Origin: Artocarpus heterophyllus
Lineage: Eukaryota; Streptophyta; Magnoliopsida; Rosales; Moraceae
Reading direction: 5' to 3'
NCBI GenBank assembly: GCA_025403435.1
Contig: CM046353.1
Coordinates: 26,510,259-26,574,258, forward strand
Length of the DNA stretch: 64,000 nt
The notes beneath the pieces were generated by a model, which was given only the letters and a program-made list of their open reading frames with translations, was not told the DNA's origin and searched no databases. Position 1 is the stretch's first letter, and each line of letters starts with the position of its first letter. Made by a program: the position numbers and the translations under genes. Below, piece by piece: positions 35,995 to 45,606 of this stretch.

Positions 35995-36094
35995 TTCGGC
36001 CTGCCGATCAGAAAGTTCGGCCTGCCGAACTGGCCAGTTCGGCCTGCCGAACTGGCCAGTTCGGCCTGCCTATCTCACAGTTCGGCATGCCGAC
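35995..36094 (+). repeat. Dyad array in C3 5' LTR (5 units, three in a perfect 22-bp phase)
   Basis: Units start at 35995, 36016, 36038, 36060 and 36081, mostly TTCGGCCTGCCGA. The stretch 36016-36059 is two identical 22-bp repeats (TTCGGCCTGCCGAACTGGCC plus AG). The 3' LTR has only one of them. Confidence 0.95.
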
Positions 36095-36212
36095 CGCGAC
36101 AGCTAAGATTACGCGTTTTTCACGCGTATCTTATCAGATATTGATCCGAACTTGATTCTGTTTCGATTTTTGAGACCTAATCTGATATGGACTGACCCCA
36201 AGGACCAATAGG

Positions 36213-36222
36213 TATAAAAAGG
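36213..36222 (+). promoter_or_regulatory. C3 TATA box
   Basis: TATAAAAAGG sits in the same place as TATAAATAGG in C1 and C2. The transcription start is expected about 30 bp downstream, giving U3 upstream and R/U5 of roughly 370 bp. Confidence 0.75.
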
Positions 36223-36615
36223 GAGTGAGTCTAATGATTTACTCAGATCAATTTGAGAGATTAAGAGTGATACTCTTCTAGTGAGCATCTGAAAACTCCC
36301 TGAGAGCTTTTGTTCACAAATCACGAACACTAGCTTTGGGTTCTCTCTATTGGTTGGAAGGAGAGTCACCGGTGGAAGAGCTGTACGTGTGAGCCCACAC
36401 TCACTCCGGTTGTGGATAGAGAATAGCAAAGAAGACCAGTTGGTTGAGGCTCTTCTGGAACGTTACTTCTCTACACAGGTCGCGGAGGTTCTTCGGCACA
36501 CTGAGGTTAGTAAGATCTGTTTAATTTATACATATAACATGTCATACTTGTATTTTGGAAAATACTCTGATGAAAATTTTTTAAAAATTCCGCTGCGCAC
36601 TTTGTTTCCAACAAT

Positions 36616-36627
36616 TGGTATCAGAGC
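36616..36627 (+). promoter_or_regulatory. C3 primer-binding site (tRNA-iMet type)
   Basis: TGGTATCAGAGC starts two bases after the LTR end. Confidence 0.95.
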
Positions 36628-38268
36628 CGAGGTTTTTACATAAATTTGCAAGTTTGTGATCATGTTATATGCATAAATTTTGTGATCTTAATCTCTCCTA
36701 TGCTTGAATTGAATTTTATAGAGAGATGGCACTCTAGGTTTCTATATAATATATATGTTGTCATGGATTATGTGGTGAATGTTTATTAATTAATTATGGT
36801 TGATTAAATTGTTGTTTAATTATTTATTAATTAATTAATACCGGTTATGGTTCCTTAGAGGTTAGAATGTGTATCTAGGTTTTTCATGTAATTAGATGGC
36901 GGACTATCATCTCCGTCTAGGAATTATTATTTAATTTGTAAGAATTTTGTAATTAAATAATTATTCGGAGAAGACGGAACGAGAAGTCGGATCTTGAAGA
37001 TAGATGATGGCGCCTCCAGGTATTTCCTGAGTCTCTAATTTTATGTTTTTGAATTGTTGAAAATAAAATTGATGAATTGCATTAAAATTGTATTTTCTGG
37101 ATTGAGGGTTTTCTGCTCGGTCGGCATGCCGGACCTCACAGTTCGGCAGGCCGAAGGTCACAGATCGGCAGGCCGGACGTACGGTCCGGCAGGCCGACAG
37201 TGGGGCAGAAATTTTGGTGCTCTGCCGGCAGGCCGAACCTTCATGTTCGGCAGGCCGAACCACCATGATCGGCAGACCGATCACCTAGATCGGCCTGCCG
37301 ACAGAGAGCATCCAGGTGTCCAGAAAAGGTGCAATTTTTGGTGCAGTTTTAATTTTATTTTTGGGACGATTCTGAGAAACATTAAATTTGGATACGACCG
37401 GAAATATGAAGTGTTCGATTCATACGGGATTGAGGACTTGAAGATGGATATTACATGAAGAAGGATACAGCTTGAGGATTCAAGGATGAAGAATCGATAA
37501 ATGTCTCGATTATTCTCTTGTAATCTTAGTTTTTCTATTCTCTAGGGTGGAACCATAATATTACGGTTATTATTATTATGCTTGTAGCTTTGCTTGATTG
37601 CTTTGCTTGTCTGCATTATAATATGATTTACCATGTATATTGATAACATGTCATATAGAATAGGGAGTGCCGCTCATATTAAAATTGTTCATGCATAATT
37701 TTAAAATAAAACCTTGACTTCAAAAGATTGAGTGGGAGAAGGTTTTCGAAGAGAGAACCTAAGGCCTCCATCGTTGGTCCATAGGAAGAACATGATGGTC
37801 CCAACCCCTAGGAAGGGATTTCTATCATGTACCAGATTGGATCTCTAAAAGGATAAGGTATTTTAGTATGATTTATGGTTGCACACCCCTAGGTGGTGAT
37901 TATAAATCATGGATAAAATATTGAAACGGTGGTTATACACTCACGTTAATTTTATTATTAACCTCCCCTAGGAGCTCTGTTAATAAAATTAATGGCCAAA
38001 GAAACGATTATTAGTATATGCTGGATCATACGGGTCCTGGATGGCATATATTAATCAGGAGGGGATCCGTGTTCCTGATTGAATTTGGCATGACTCCCCT
38101 AGGAGCTTGTTGAATTCTGAGTTGGGAATTATCGTTGTAAGGTTGTGATATTTTCAAGGTTTTGACACATAAACACATTTGTATGATTTTACATGATTGT
38201 GTTATCTTACTAAATTATTAAATATGTTTGCTTATGTTTGGTATATGATTCTTTATTGTAGATTGAAA
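36628..38268 (+). other. C3 untranslated leader with candidate intron
   Basis: About 1.64 kb lies between the primer-binding site and the gag ATG. A donor-like CAG|GTATTT has its GT at 37020. A pyrimidine-rich acceptor TTCTTTATTGTAG ends at 38261, eight bases before the gag ATG, and a branch-like TTACTAAAT is near 38208. C1 keeps the same signals. If used, splicing would remove 37020-38261, including the dyad array and many upstream ATGs. No coding gene is seen. Confidence 0.6.
37121..37301 (+). repeat. Dyad array in C3 leader (8 units)
   Basis: Most units are in the AG orientation (TTCGGCAGGCCGAA); the last, at about 37290, is in the CT orientation. Period is 20-25 bp with one longer gap near 37200. 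The 34 nt at 37226-37259 are identical to 52420-52453 in the B LTR. Confidence 0.93.
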
Positions 38269-41200
38269 ATGTCTAAAAACGCTTTATCATCGATACTTGA
38301 CAAAAACCAATTAACCGGTGAGAACTATAATGATTGGAAACGGAACCTGGACATCGTCCTATCCTTTGAGAAACTGAAGTATGTACTGACAACTCCTTGT
38401 CCTCCCGAGCCTACGGGAGACTCAAGTAATGAGCAATTCCAAGCGTACGAACGCTGGAAAGATGCTAATGATCAGGCCCGCTGCTATGTTATGGCTAGCA
38501 TGAATAACGTGCTGCAGGCTCAACATCAGGATTATGAGACTGCGAAGCAGATCTTGGATAATCTTGAGGATATGTTTGGAGGCCAGGCCATAACAAAGCG
38601 GCAAGGGGCGCTTCGGAAACTCTTAAACTGTAGACAGAGACCGGGGACATCTGTAAAGGAGCACATGATGTTGGTCATGGGTTACCTCGCTGAGGCTCAG
38701 ACCAATGGAGCCGACATCGATGCTGAAACTCAGATGACTATGGTCTTTGAGACTCTGTCTAAGGATTTTATTCCGTTTAGAGCTACTTTTAATCTGAGCA
38801 ATAGACGGGATATGACCTTGACAGAACTGATGAAACAGTTACAGGAGTTTGAACTGCTGATCAGGGAGTCTCCTGCTGGTGGAGAGGCCAATATGGTAGC
38901 TGCTTCTGGTTCCAATCCTAACTCTGGGAATGGAAAGAAGCAACGGGCCAAGAGTGGTAAGTCTTCTATTCCTATTGCTACCAAGAGCAAGAAGAAGAAG
39001 AAGAAGAACCCAAAGAAGCTTAAGTGCTTCTTCTGTGGTAAGGTCGGGCATATAAAGAAGCATTGCAAGGACTTCCTTTCCAAGGGAGGTAGGTGTGATC
39101 TTCTATATTTAGAAACTTGTTTGGTTGAGGAATCCAGTGACATTTGGGTCATAGATTCCGGTGCAACTAATCATGTTTGTGTTTCTCTGCAGGGATTCAA
39201 AGAAACGAGAAGTCTACTTCGTGAAGACTTAACGCTTCGGATGGGCGATGGATCCTTGGTCTCAGCGGAAGCAGTGGGAGATGTCCATCTTTGTTTTGAT
39301 AATTATAGGAGTTTAATTTTGCGAGATTGTTTTTATGTTCCTAAATTTAAAAGGAATTTAATTTCTGTATCTTCTTTATTTAAAGACTCCTACGTGGTAT
39401 CTTTTAATGAAAAAGTGGTGATTCGTAAAAACAAATCTTTTATCTGTTCTGGATGGATGCAAAATAATCTATATTTTATCAAACCTAAGATGGACTTATT
39501 GCTTAATGCTGAGATAAATGATAATAACTCAAAAAGACTTAAAACTTCTCACTCTAATAAGACTTATCTTTGGCATTTGCGCCTTGGCCATATTAACCTG
39601 AATAGGATTCAAAGGTTGGTAAGGGATGGACCTTTAAGTCACTTAAAGGTGGAATCTATACCTCAATGTGAGTCTTGTTTGGAGGGTAAAATGACCAAAA
39701 GACCATACGGGTCTAAGGGCAATAGGGCCGAAGGGGTTCTAGAACTTGTGCATAGTGATGTTTGCGGACCGATGAATATCCGGGCACGAGGAGGGTATGA
39801 GTACTTCGTCACTTTTATTGACGATTACTCAAGATATGGGTATGTGTACCTAATGCACCACAAAAGCGAAACTTATGATAAGTTCAGGGAGTTTCGGGCT
39901 GAAGTGGAAAAGCAATTGGGTAGACCCATAAAGGCACTTCGATCTGATCGAGGTGGGGAATACCTTTCTGATGAGTTCTTGGGACACTTATTAGAGAATG
40001 GGATTTTATCCCATTTGACTGCGCCGGGCACTCCGCAGCAGAATGGCGTAGCGGAGAGAAGGAATAGGACTTTGTTGGACATGATTCGGTCCATGATGAG
40101 TTATTCATCATTGCCTTTATCCTTTTGGGGATATGCACTACAAACCGCATGTTATCTTTTGAACAATGTGCCTTCAAAATCGGTCCCTAAAACTCCTCAC
40201 GAGTTGTGGACAAGACGGAAGACATCCTTAAACCATATTCGCATATGGGGATGTCCAGCTCATGTCCTGTTTAAGGATCCGAATAAGTTGGAAGCACGTT
40301 CAGAAGTTTGCGTGTTTGTAGGATATCCAAAAGGGACTAAAGGGGGTTATTTTCATAACCCAAAGGAAAATAAAGTCGTGGTTTCAACTAATGCAACTTT
40401 CCTTGAGGAGAGTTACATGAACGACTTTAAACCTCAAAGCAAAGTGGTGCTTGAGGAATTGAGGGGTAATCCGTTTACTCCGGAGGTTCCGAACGAAACC
40501 ATTCCGATCGGTGTAGAAAAACCAAACAAACCTGAACAACAACCTCAGGGGCTTCGGCGTAGTGGGAGGATCGGGCGTCAACCTGAAAGGTATATGTTCA
40601 ATGGGGAGGTCTTTTTGGCTGAACCGGATGAACATGATAGGGATCCTTATACTTACGCAGAAGCTATGGAGGATGTTGATTCAAGACTCTGGACAGAGGC
40701 CATGAACATTGAGATGAAGTCTATGGAGACTAATCGGGTCTGGGAGCTTGTGGATCTTCCCGAAGGGGTAAAACCCAGAGGGTGTAAGTGGATCTACAAG
40801 AGGAAAAGAGGAGTGGATGGAAAGGTCGAAACCTTTAAGGCTAGACTGGTAGCTAAGGGTTATACGCAAAAGGAAGGAATCGATTATGAGGAAACCTTTT
40901 CGCCTGTAGCCATGCTTAAGTCCATCCGGATTCTCTTGTCCATAGCTGCCGCTCTCGACTACGAGATTTGGCAGATGGATGTCAAGACGGCTTTTCTAAA
41001 TGGCTATCTTGATGAGTCCATTTATATGGAACAACCAGACGGGTTCAAGGTCGCGGGTCAAGAGGGTAAGGTTTGTAAGTTGCTAAAGTCTATTTATGGA
41101 CTTAAGCAGGCTTCTCGTTCTTGGAACATAAGATTTGATCAAGTGATCAAGACTTATGGGTTCTCACAAAATGTGGATGAACCATGTGTTTACAAACACA

Positions 41201-42222
41201 TTAAGAATGGGAAGGTGGTTTTTCTACTACTCTATGTAGATGACATTCTGCTAATTGGCAATGACGTTGGGGCGTTGTCATCGGTCAAATTATGGTTGAC
41301 CAAGCAGTTTGACATGAAGGACTTGGGTGAGGCTAATTTTGTTCTCGGTATCCAGATCTTGCGGGATAGGAAGAACAAAATGATAGCTTTGTCACAGGCC
41401 GGCTACATAGATAAAATTCTCAGGAGGTTTGCAATGCAGGATTCCAAGAAAGGTGGGCAACCATCTAGGTCTGGAATTACTCTTTCTAAGAAAGACTCTC
41501 CAAAGTCTTATGAAGAAAGAGAATACATGAAGAAGGTGCCTTATGCTTCGGCAGTGGGTAGTCTCATGTATGCCATGCTTTGCACTCGACCGGATATTAG
41601 CTATGCGGTCGGGATTGTGAGTCGATTTCAGGCGGATCCAGGACCGAACCATTGGGTTGCGGTAAAGCATATTTTCAAGTACCTGAGAAGGACTCGAGGG
41701 TATATGCTTGTGTATTCGGGTGAGGATTTAACTCCTCTAGGATACACTGATTCGGATTTTCAATCCTGCCTGGATTCTAGGAAATCGACTTCAGGGTTTG
41801 TGTTTACTCTGGGTGGCGGTGCCATCAGTTGGAGAAGTGCGAAGCAAGATTGCACTTCGGATTCAACGATGGAGGCCGAGTATGTGGCGGCTAGTGATGC
41901 TTCGAAAGAAGCAGTGTGGCTCCGCAAGTTCCTTGGGGATCTTGAGGTAGTTCCTGGTATGGATAAAGCGGTATCACTGTACTGTGATAACAGTGCGGCG
42001 GTAGCTAATGCTAAGGAACCAAGATTTCACAAGAAGAGTAAGCATATTGATCGGAAGTATCATGTGATAAAGGACTTCGTTGAGAGCGGGCATGTCATGG
42101 TGTGCAAGATCGCGTCAGAGGACAATTTAGCTGATCCATTTACGAAGACACTTTCTGGGAGAGTCTTCGAAAGGCATGTGGAAGCTATGGGGATGCGAAA
42201 TTTGCAGTATTTACTCACTTAG
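38269..42222 (+). CDS. gag-pol: C3 gag-pol polyprotein, intact (1317 aa)
   Basis: One frame encodes the whole copia polyprotein. I start it at [12 protein letters not shown] (ATG 38269), not at the in-frame ATG at 38197, because the same start is used in C2 (49565) and sits just after the conserved acceptor-like site. Capsid domain lies in residues 1-220. Zinc knuckle [14 protein letters not shown] begins at residue 253. Protease is DSGATNHVC with Asp296. Integrase has an HHCC region at about 433-475 and catalytic Asp497, Asp560 and Glu596. Reverse transcriptase runs about 830-1090 with Asp904 ([11 protein letters not shown]) and YVDD at 989-992. RNase H runs about 1155-1290 with TDSD, MEAEY and CDNSAA. 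All catalytic residues I can check are present. Products would assemble cytoplasmic virus-like particles and copy the RNA into DNA. Confidence 0.97.
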   Translation: MSKNALSSILDKNQLTGENYNDWKRNLDIVLSFEKLKYVLTTPCPPEPTGDSSNEQFQAYERWKDANDQARCYVMASMNNVLQAQHQDYETAKQILDNLEDMFGGQAITKRQGALRKLLNCRQRPGTSVKEHMMLVMGYLAEAQTNGADIDAETQMTMVFETLSKDFIPFRATFNLSNRRDMTLTELMKQLQEFELLIRESPAGGEANMVAASGSNPNSGNGKKQRAKSGKSSIPIATKSKKKKKKNPKKLKCFFCGKVGHIKKHCKDFLSKGGRCDLLYLETCLVEESSDIWVIDSGATNHVCVSLQGFKETRSLLREDLTLRMGDGSLVSAEAVGDVHLCFDNYRSLILRDCFYVPKFKRNLISVSSLFKDSYVVSFNEKVVIRKNKSFICSGWMQNNLYFIKPKMDLLLNAEINDNNSKRLKTSHSNKTYLWHLRLGHINLNRIQRLVRDGPLSHLKVESIPQCESCLEGKMTKRPYGSKGNRAEGVLELVHSDVCGPMNIRARGGYEYFVTFIDDYSRYGYVYLMHHKSETYDKFREFRAEVEKQLGRPIKALRSDRGGEYLSDEFLGHLLENGILSHLTAPGTPQQNGVAERRNRTLLDMIRSMMSYSSLPLSFWGYALQTACYLLNNVPSKSVPKTPHELWTRRKTSLNHIRIWGCPAHVLFKDPNKLEARSEVCVFVGYPKGTKGGYFHNPKENKVVVSTNATFLEESYMNDFKPQSKVVLEELRGNPFTPEVPNETIPIGVEKPNKPEQQPQGLRRSGRIGRQPERYMFNGEVFLAEPDEHDRDPYTYAEAMEDVDSRLWTEAMNIEMKSMETNRVWELVDLPEGVKPRGCKWIYKRKRGVDGKVETFKARLVAKGYTQKEGIDYEETFSPVAMLKSIRILLSIAAALDYEIWQMDVKTAFLNGYLDESIYMEQPDGFKVAGQEGKVCKLLKSIYGLKQASRSWNIRFDQVIKTYGFSQNVDEPCVYKHIKNGKVVFLLLYVDDILLIGNDVGALSSVKLWLTKQFDMKDLGEANFVLGIQILRDRKNKMIALSQAGYIDKILRRFAMQDSKKGGQPSRSGITLSKKDSPKSYEEREYMKKVPYASAVGSLMYAMLCTRPDISYAVGIVSRFQADPGPNHWVAVKHIFKYLRRTRGYMLVYSGEDLTPLGYTDSDFQSCLDSRKSTSGFVFTLGGGAISWRSAKQDCTSDSTMEAEYVAASDASKEAVWLRKFLGDLEVVPGMDKAVSLYCDNSAAVANAKEPRFHKKSKHIDRKYHVIKDFVESGHVMVCKIASEDNLADPFTKTLSGRVFERHVEAMGMRNLQYLLT

Positions 42223-42236
42223 TGCAAGTGGGAGAT
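42222..42236 (+). promoter_or_regulatory. C3 polypurine tract
   Basis: Purine-rich AGTGCAAGTGGGAGA lies directly before the TGTTAGAC start of the 3' LTR, and overlaps the end of the gag-pol stop codon. It primes plus-strand synthesis. Confidence 0.85.
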
Positions 42237-44271
42237 TGTTAGACATGTATGCTCTAAGGAGTAAAAATGTAATACGTTTTTGGAGACATTTTTATCAATA
42301 AAGAATTTATTCATTTATATATACCAAATATTGTCCTCTTTACGTTCATATTTGTTGAATGTATGATAAGCAAACAGTAGTCTGAGACTGTCAGTCTAAA
42401 CCTTAAGAGTTGGGCATATGATGGGATGATTATGCGGTAGACACGACTCTTAAGGTGATGGTCTAAAATATATGATCCGCAATCGAGGGAATAAAGTTGG
42501 GCGCTTTATTCATGTAAAGATTGTTATGTTGTCTATATCCCTTTTGGGAGATGGTTTGTCTTAGCCATCGGAGTTGGACTCCGTGAATAGAAACATTGGC
42601 GCGTTGTCATAGGTGACGATGTGTTGGATCGGGACATAAAGTGAATTGATTTGGATTAATAATTCTGTCTTGTCAAATTGATTCACTTTAGACAGTCGTT
42701 TGTATTGTATCTTAATCCTGAGATGAATAATGGGCCCGTTGTCTCGACTTGTGTCTTTTGATGTACCAATGGGTGACTCCCACATCTCTATAGTGGCATG
42801 CATGCCGGTACGTTGGAGGCATGACTCTTGATAGCGTAGACTTGTTATTCATAGATATGGAATCCATAGCTCCTCTTTAGGAGTAATGATATCCTCTTAT
42901 ATGCGTTGTCCTGTAATTGGAAAACTGGAGCGCTCAACCATTTGGATACATAGGTGTAACCGAATGGTATACTATCTTTGGATGGTAAGTTTTCTAATGG
43001 TGAGACAATGGAACGTAAGATAAAAATAATCGGGAAGGTAAGACAGAACTTGTCCTTAAGCCGATTATGGATGATCATATGGGGATGCGATACACTATGA
43101 TATGTCATGGAGACTTAGCTACACGAGCTTCGTAATTCTATAAAGTTCGAGAGTGCAGCTCCAAGCTTTTAGTGGAGTAGCGTTGGAGTTGATAATTGTG
43201 AAATGTATATCTGGGATATTGGGTTTCATAGTTATCATGAGCTTGAACTTTATAGGTCCATTTTGGTCCCCTTTGCTAGCTCACAAAATCCTGTAACGAC
43301 ACGGCGTGCTTTTCCAATAATTGGTGACTTATGTCGGATTTATCAGATTGGTTTAAAATTTATAAGAATCAAATAATTCATGTCTGTTTATCGGTTGAAT
43401 TAATTTTGTAAGAAATTAGTTCAAGATGAACTTGTTGAATTATGGCGTTCGGATAATTCTTGTCTGTTTATCGGTTGTTTTAATTTTGGACAATTAGAAC
43501 AAGATAAACTTGTAGAATTATTTTGAATTGATTTATTTTCTTAGAGATTATCTTGATAGAGTTTGTTTTGATCAGATATCTTTTCTATTGGGCTATTTGA
43601 ATCAAAACTGAGACTTTATCCTTTAGAATCTCGGGTGGAAAATAAAAGATTCGCGGAGATTTTTTCTCGGCAGTTCGGCCTGCCGATCAGAAAGTTCGGC
43701 CTGCCGAACTGGCCAGTTCGGCCTGCCTATCTCACAGTTCGGCATGCCGACCGCGACAGCTAAGATTACGCGTTTTTCACGCGTATCTTATCAGATATTG
43801 ATCCGAACTTGATTCTATTTCGATTTTTGAGACCTAATCTGATATGGACTGACCCCAAGGACCAATAGGTATAAAAAGGGAGTGAGTCTAATGATTTACT
43901 CAGATCAATTTGAGAGATTAAGAGTGATACTCTTCTAGTGAGCATCTGAAAACTCCCTGAGAGCTTTTGTTCACAAATCACGAACACTAGCTTTGGGTTC
44001 TCTCTATTGGTTGGAAGGAGAGTCACCGGTGGAAGAGCTGTACGTGTGAGCCCACACTCACTCCGGTTGTGGATAGAGAATAGCAAAGAAGACCAGTTGG
44101 TTGAGGCTCTTCTGGAACGTTACTTCTCTACACAGGTCGCGGAGGTTCTTCGGCACACTGAGGTTAGTAAGATCTGTTTAATTTATACATATAACATGTC
44201 ATACTTGTATTTTGGAAAATACTCTGATGAAAATTTTTAAAAAAATTCCGCTGCGCACTTTGTTTCCAACA
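42237..44271 (+). repeat. C3 3' LTR (2035 bp)
   Basis: Nearly identical to the 5' LTR. It is 21 bp shorter overall: one 22-bp dyad unit less and one extra base in an A/T run near 44240. TATA box at about 43871. Confidence 0.95.
43674..43751 (+). repeat. Dyad array in C3 3' LTR (4 units)
   Basis: Units start at 43674, 43695, 43717 and 43738. It lacks one of the two identical 22-bp repeats of the 5' LTR. Confidence 0.95.
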
Positions 44272-44276
44272 GTTAT
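44272..44276 (+). repeat. C3 target-site duplication, right copy (GTTAT)
   Basis: Identical to 34553-34557. Sequence on both sides joins up as one continuous reverse-oriented C LTR when C3 is ignored. Confidence 0.95.
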
Positions 44277-45606
44277 ATGATCAAAACAACTTTCTCTAGA
44301 CAATCTCTAAGAAAATAAATGAATTTCCAATAATTCTACAAGTTCATCTTGATCTAATTTATTCAAAATTAAATCAACCGATAAACATACAAGAATTATC
44401 CGATCCTAATAATTCAACAAGTTTATCTTGAATCAATTTTATCACAAAATTAATTCAACTGATAAACAGACATGAATTACTGATTCTTCCAAATTTTAAC
44501 CAATCTGATAAATCGACATAAGTTACCAATTATTGGAAAAGCATGCCGTATCGTTACAGGATGTTGTGAGCTAGCAAAGGGGACCAAATGGACCTATATA
44601 GTTCAAGCTCTCGATAATTATGAAACCTAATATCCCAGATATACATTTCATAATTATCAACTCCAACGCTACTCTACTAAAAGCTTGGAGCTGCACTCTC
44701 GAACTACATAGAATTACAAAGCCCGCATAGCTAAGCCTCCATGACATATCATAGTGTATTGTGTCCCCATATGATTATCCATAATCGGCTTAACGACAAG
44801 TTATGTCTTACATTTTTTATTATTTTTATCTTACATTCCATTACCTCACCATCGGAAAGCTTACCATCCAAAGATAGTATACCATTCGGTTACACCTATG
44901 TATCCAAGTGGTTGAGCACTCCAGTTTTCTAATTACAGGATAACGTATATAAGAGGATATCATTACTCCTAAAGAGGAGCTTGGATTCCATATCTACGAA
45001 CAACAGGTCTATGCTACCAAGAGTCATGCCTACAACGTACCGGCATGCATACCACTATTAAGATATGGGTGTCAGCCTTTGGTACACAAAAGACACAAGT
45101 CGAGACAATGGCCCACTATTCATCTTAGGATTAAGGTATAATACAAATGATTGTCTAAAGTGAATCGATTTGCCGAGACATAATTATTCATCCAAATTAA
45201 TTCACTTTATGTCCCGATCCAACACATCGTCACCTATGACAATGTGCCAATCTATTCACGGAGTCCACCTCCGATGGCCAAGACAAACCATCTCCCAAAA
45301 GGGATATAGGCAACATAACAATCTTTACATGAATAAAGCGCCCAACTTTATTCCTTTGATTGTGGATCTTACGATTTAGATTATCACCTTAAGAATCGTG
45401 TCTTCCGCATAATCTATCCATCATATGCCTTATTCTTAAGGTTTAGACCGATAGTCTTAGGTTATTGTTTGCTTAACATACATTCAACAAATATGAACAT
45501 AAAGAGGACAAGATTTGGTATATAAACAATGAATAAATTCTTTATTGATAAAAATGTCTCCAAAAACTTATTACATTTTTACTCCTTAGGGTATACATGT
45601 CTAACA
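44277..45606 (-). repeat. C2 3' LTR, proximal part (minus strand)
   Basis: The reverse complement of the first 1.3 kb of the C LTR. On the minus strand it starts TGTTAGACATG at 45606. Together with 33889-34557 it forms one LTR of about 2.0 kb. Confidence 0.9.

Larger units (their letters stand above)
34558..36613 (+). repeat. C3 5' LTR (2056 bp)
   Basis: It starts TGTTAGACATG and ends TTTCCAACA. The TATA box is TATAAAAAGG at 36213-36222. The dyad array at 35995-36094 lies about 120 bp upstream of it. The remaining 1.4 kb of the 5' part has no gene; its short frames are matched in every copy of this LTR and look non-coding. Confidence 0.95.
34558..44271 (+). mobile_element. C3: young, complete Ty1/copia element (Angela/Tork-like)
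   Basis: The structure is complete: 5' LTR 34558-36613, primer-binding site 36616-36627, leader, one uninterrupted gag-pol frame of 1317 codons, polypurine tract, 3' LTR 42237-44271, and a perfect 5-bp target-site duplication (GTTAT). By eye the LTRs differ at one base (G/A at about 36158 / 43807), one A/T-run length change, and one 22-bp repeat unit. Domain order PR-IN-RT-RH marks Ty1/copia. The lineage name is a guess from LTR size and sequence style. It is inserted in the LTR of the antiparallel relative C2. This is the only copy here that looks capable of autonomous movement. Confidence 0.95.

Noticed and set aside
36350..36643. Plus-strand frame of 97 aa across the end of the C3 5' LTR
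   Set aside because: It crosses the LTR end and primer-binding site and has no known domain. It is likely chance.
38197..38268. In-frame upstream ATG that would extend C3 gag-pol by 24 residues
   Set aside because: The extension crosses the acceptor-like site and is not kept in C1 or C2, whereas MSKN is the shared start.
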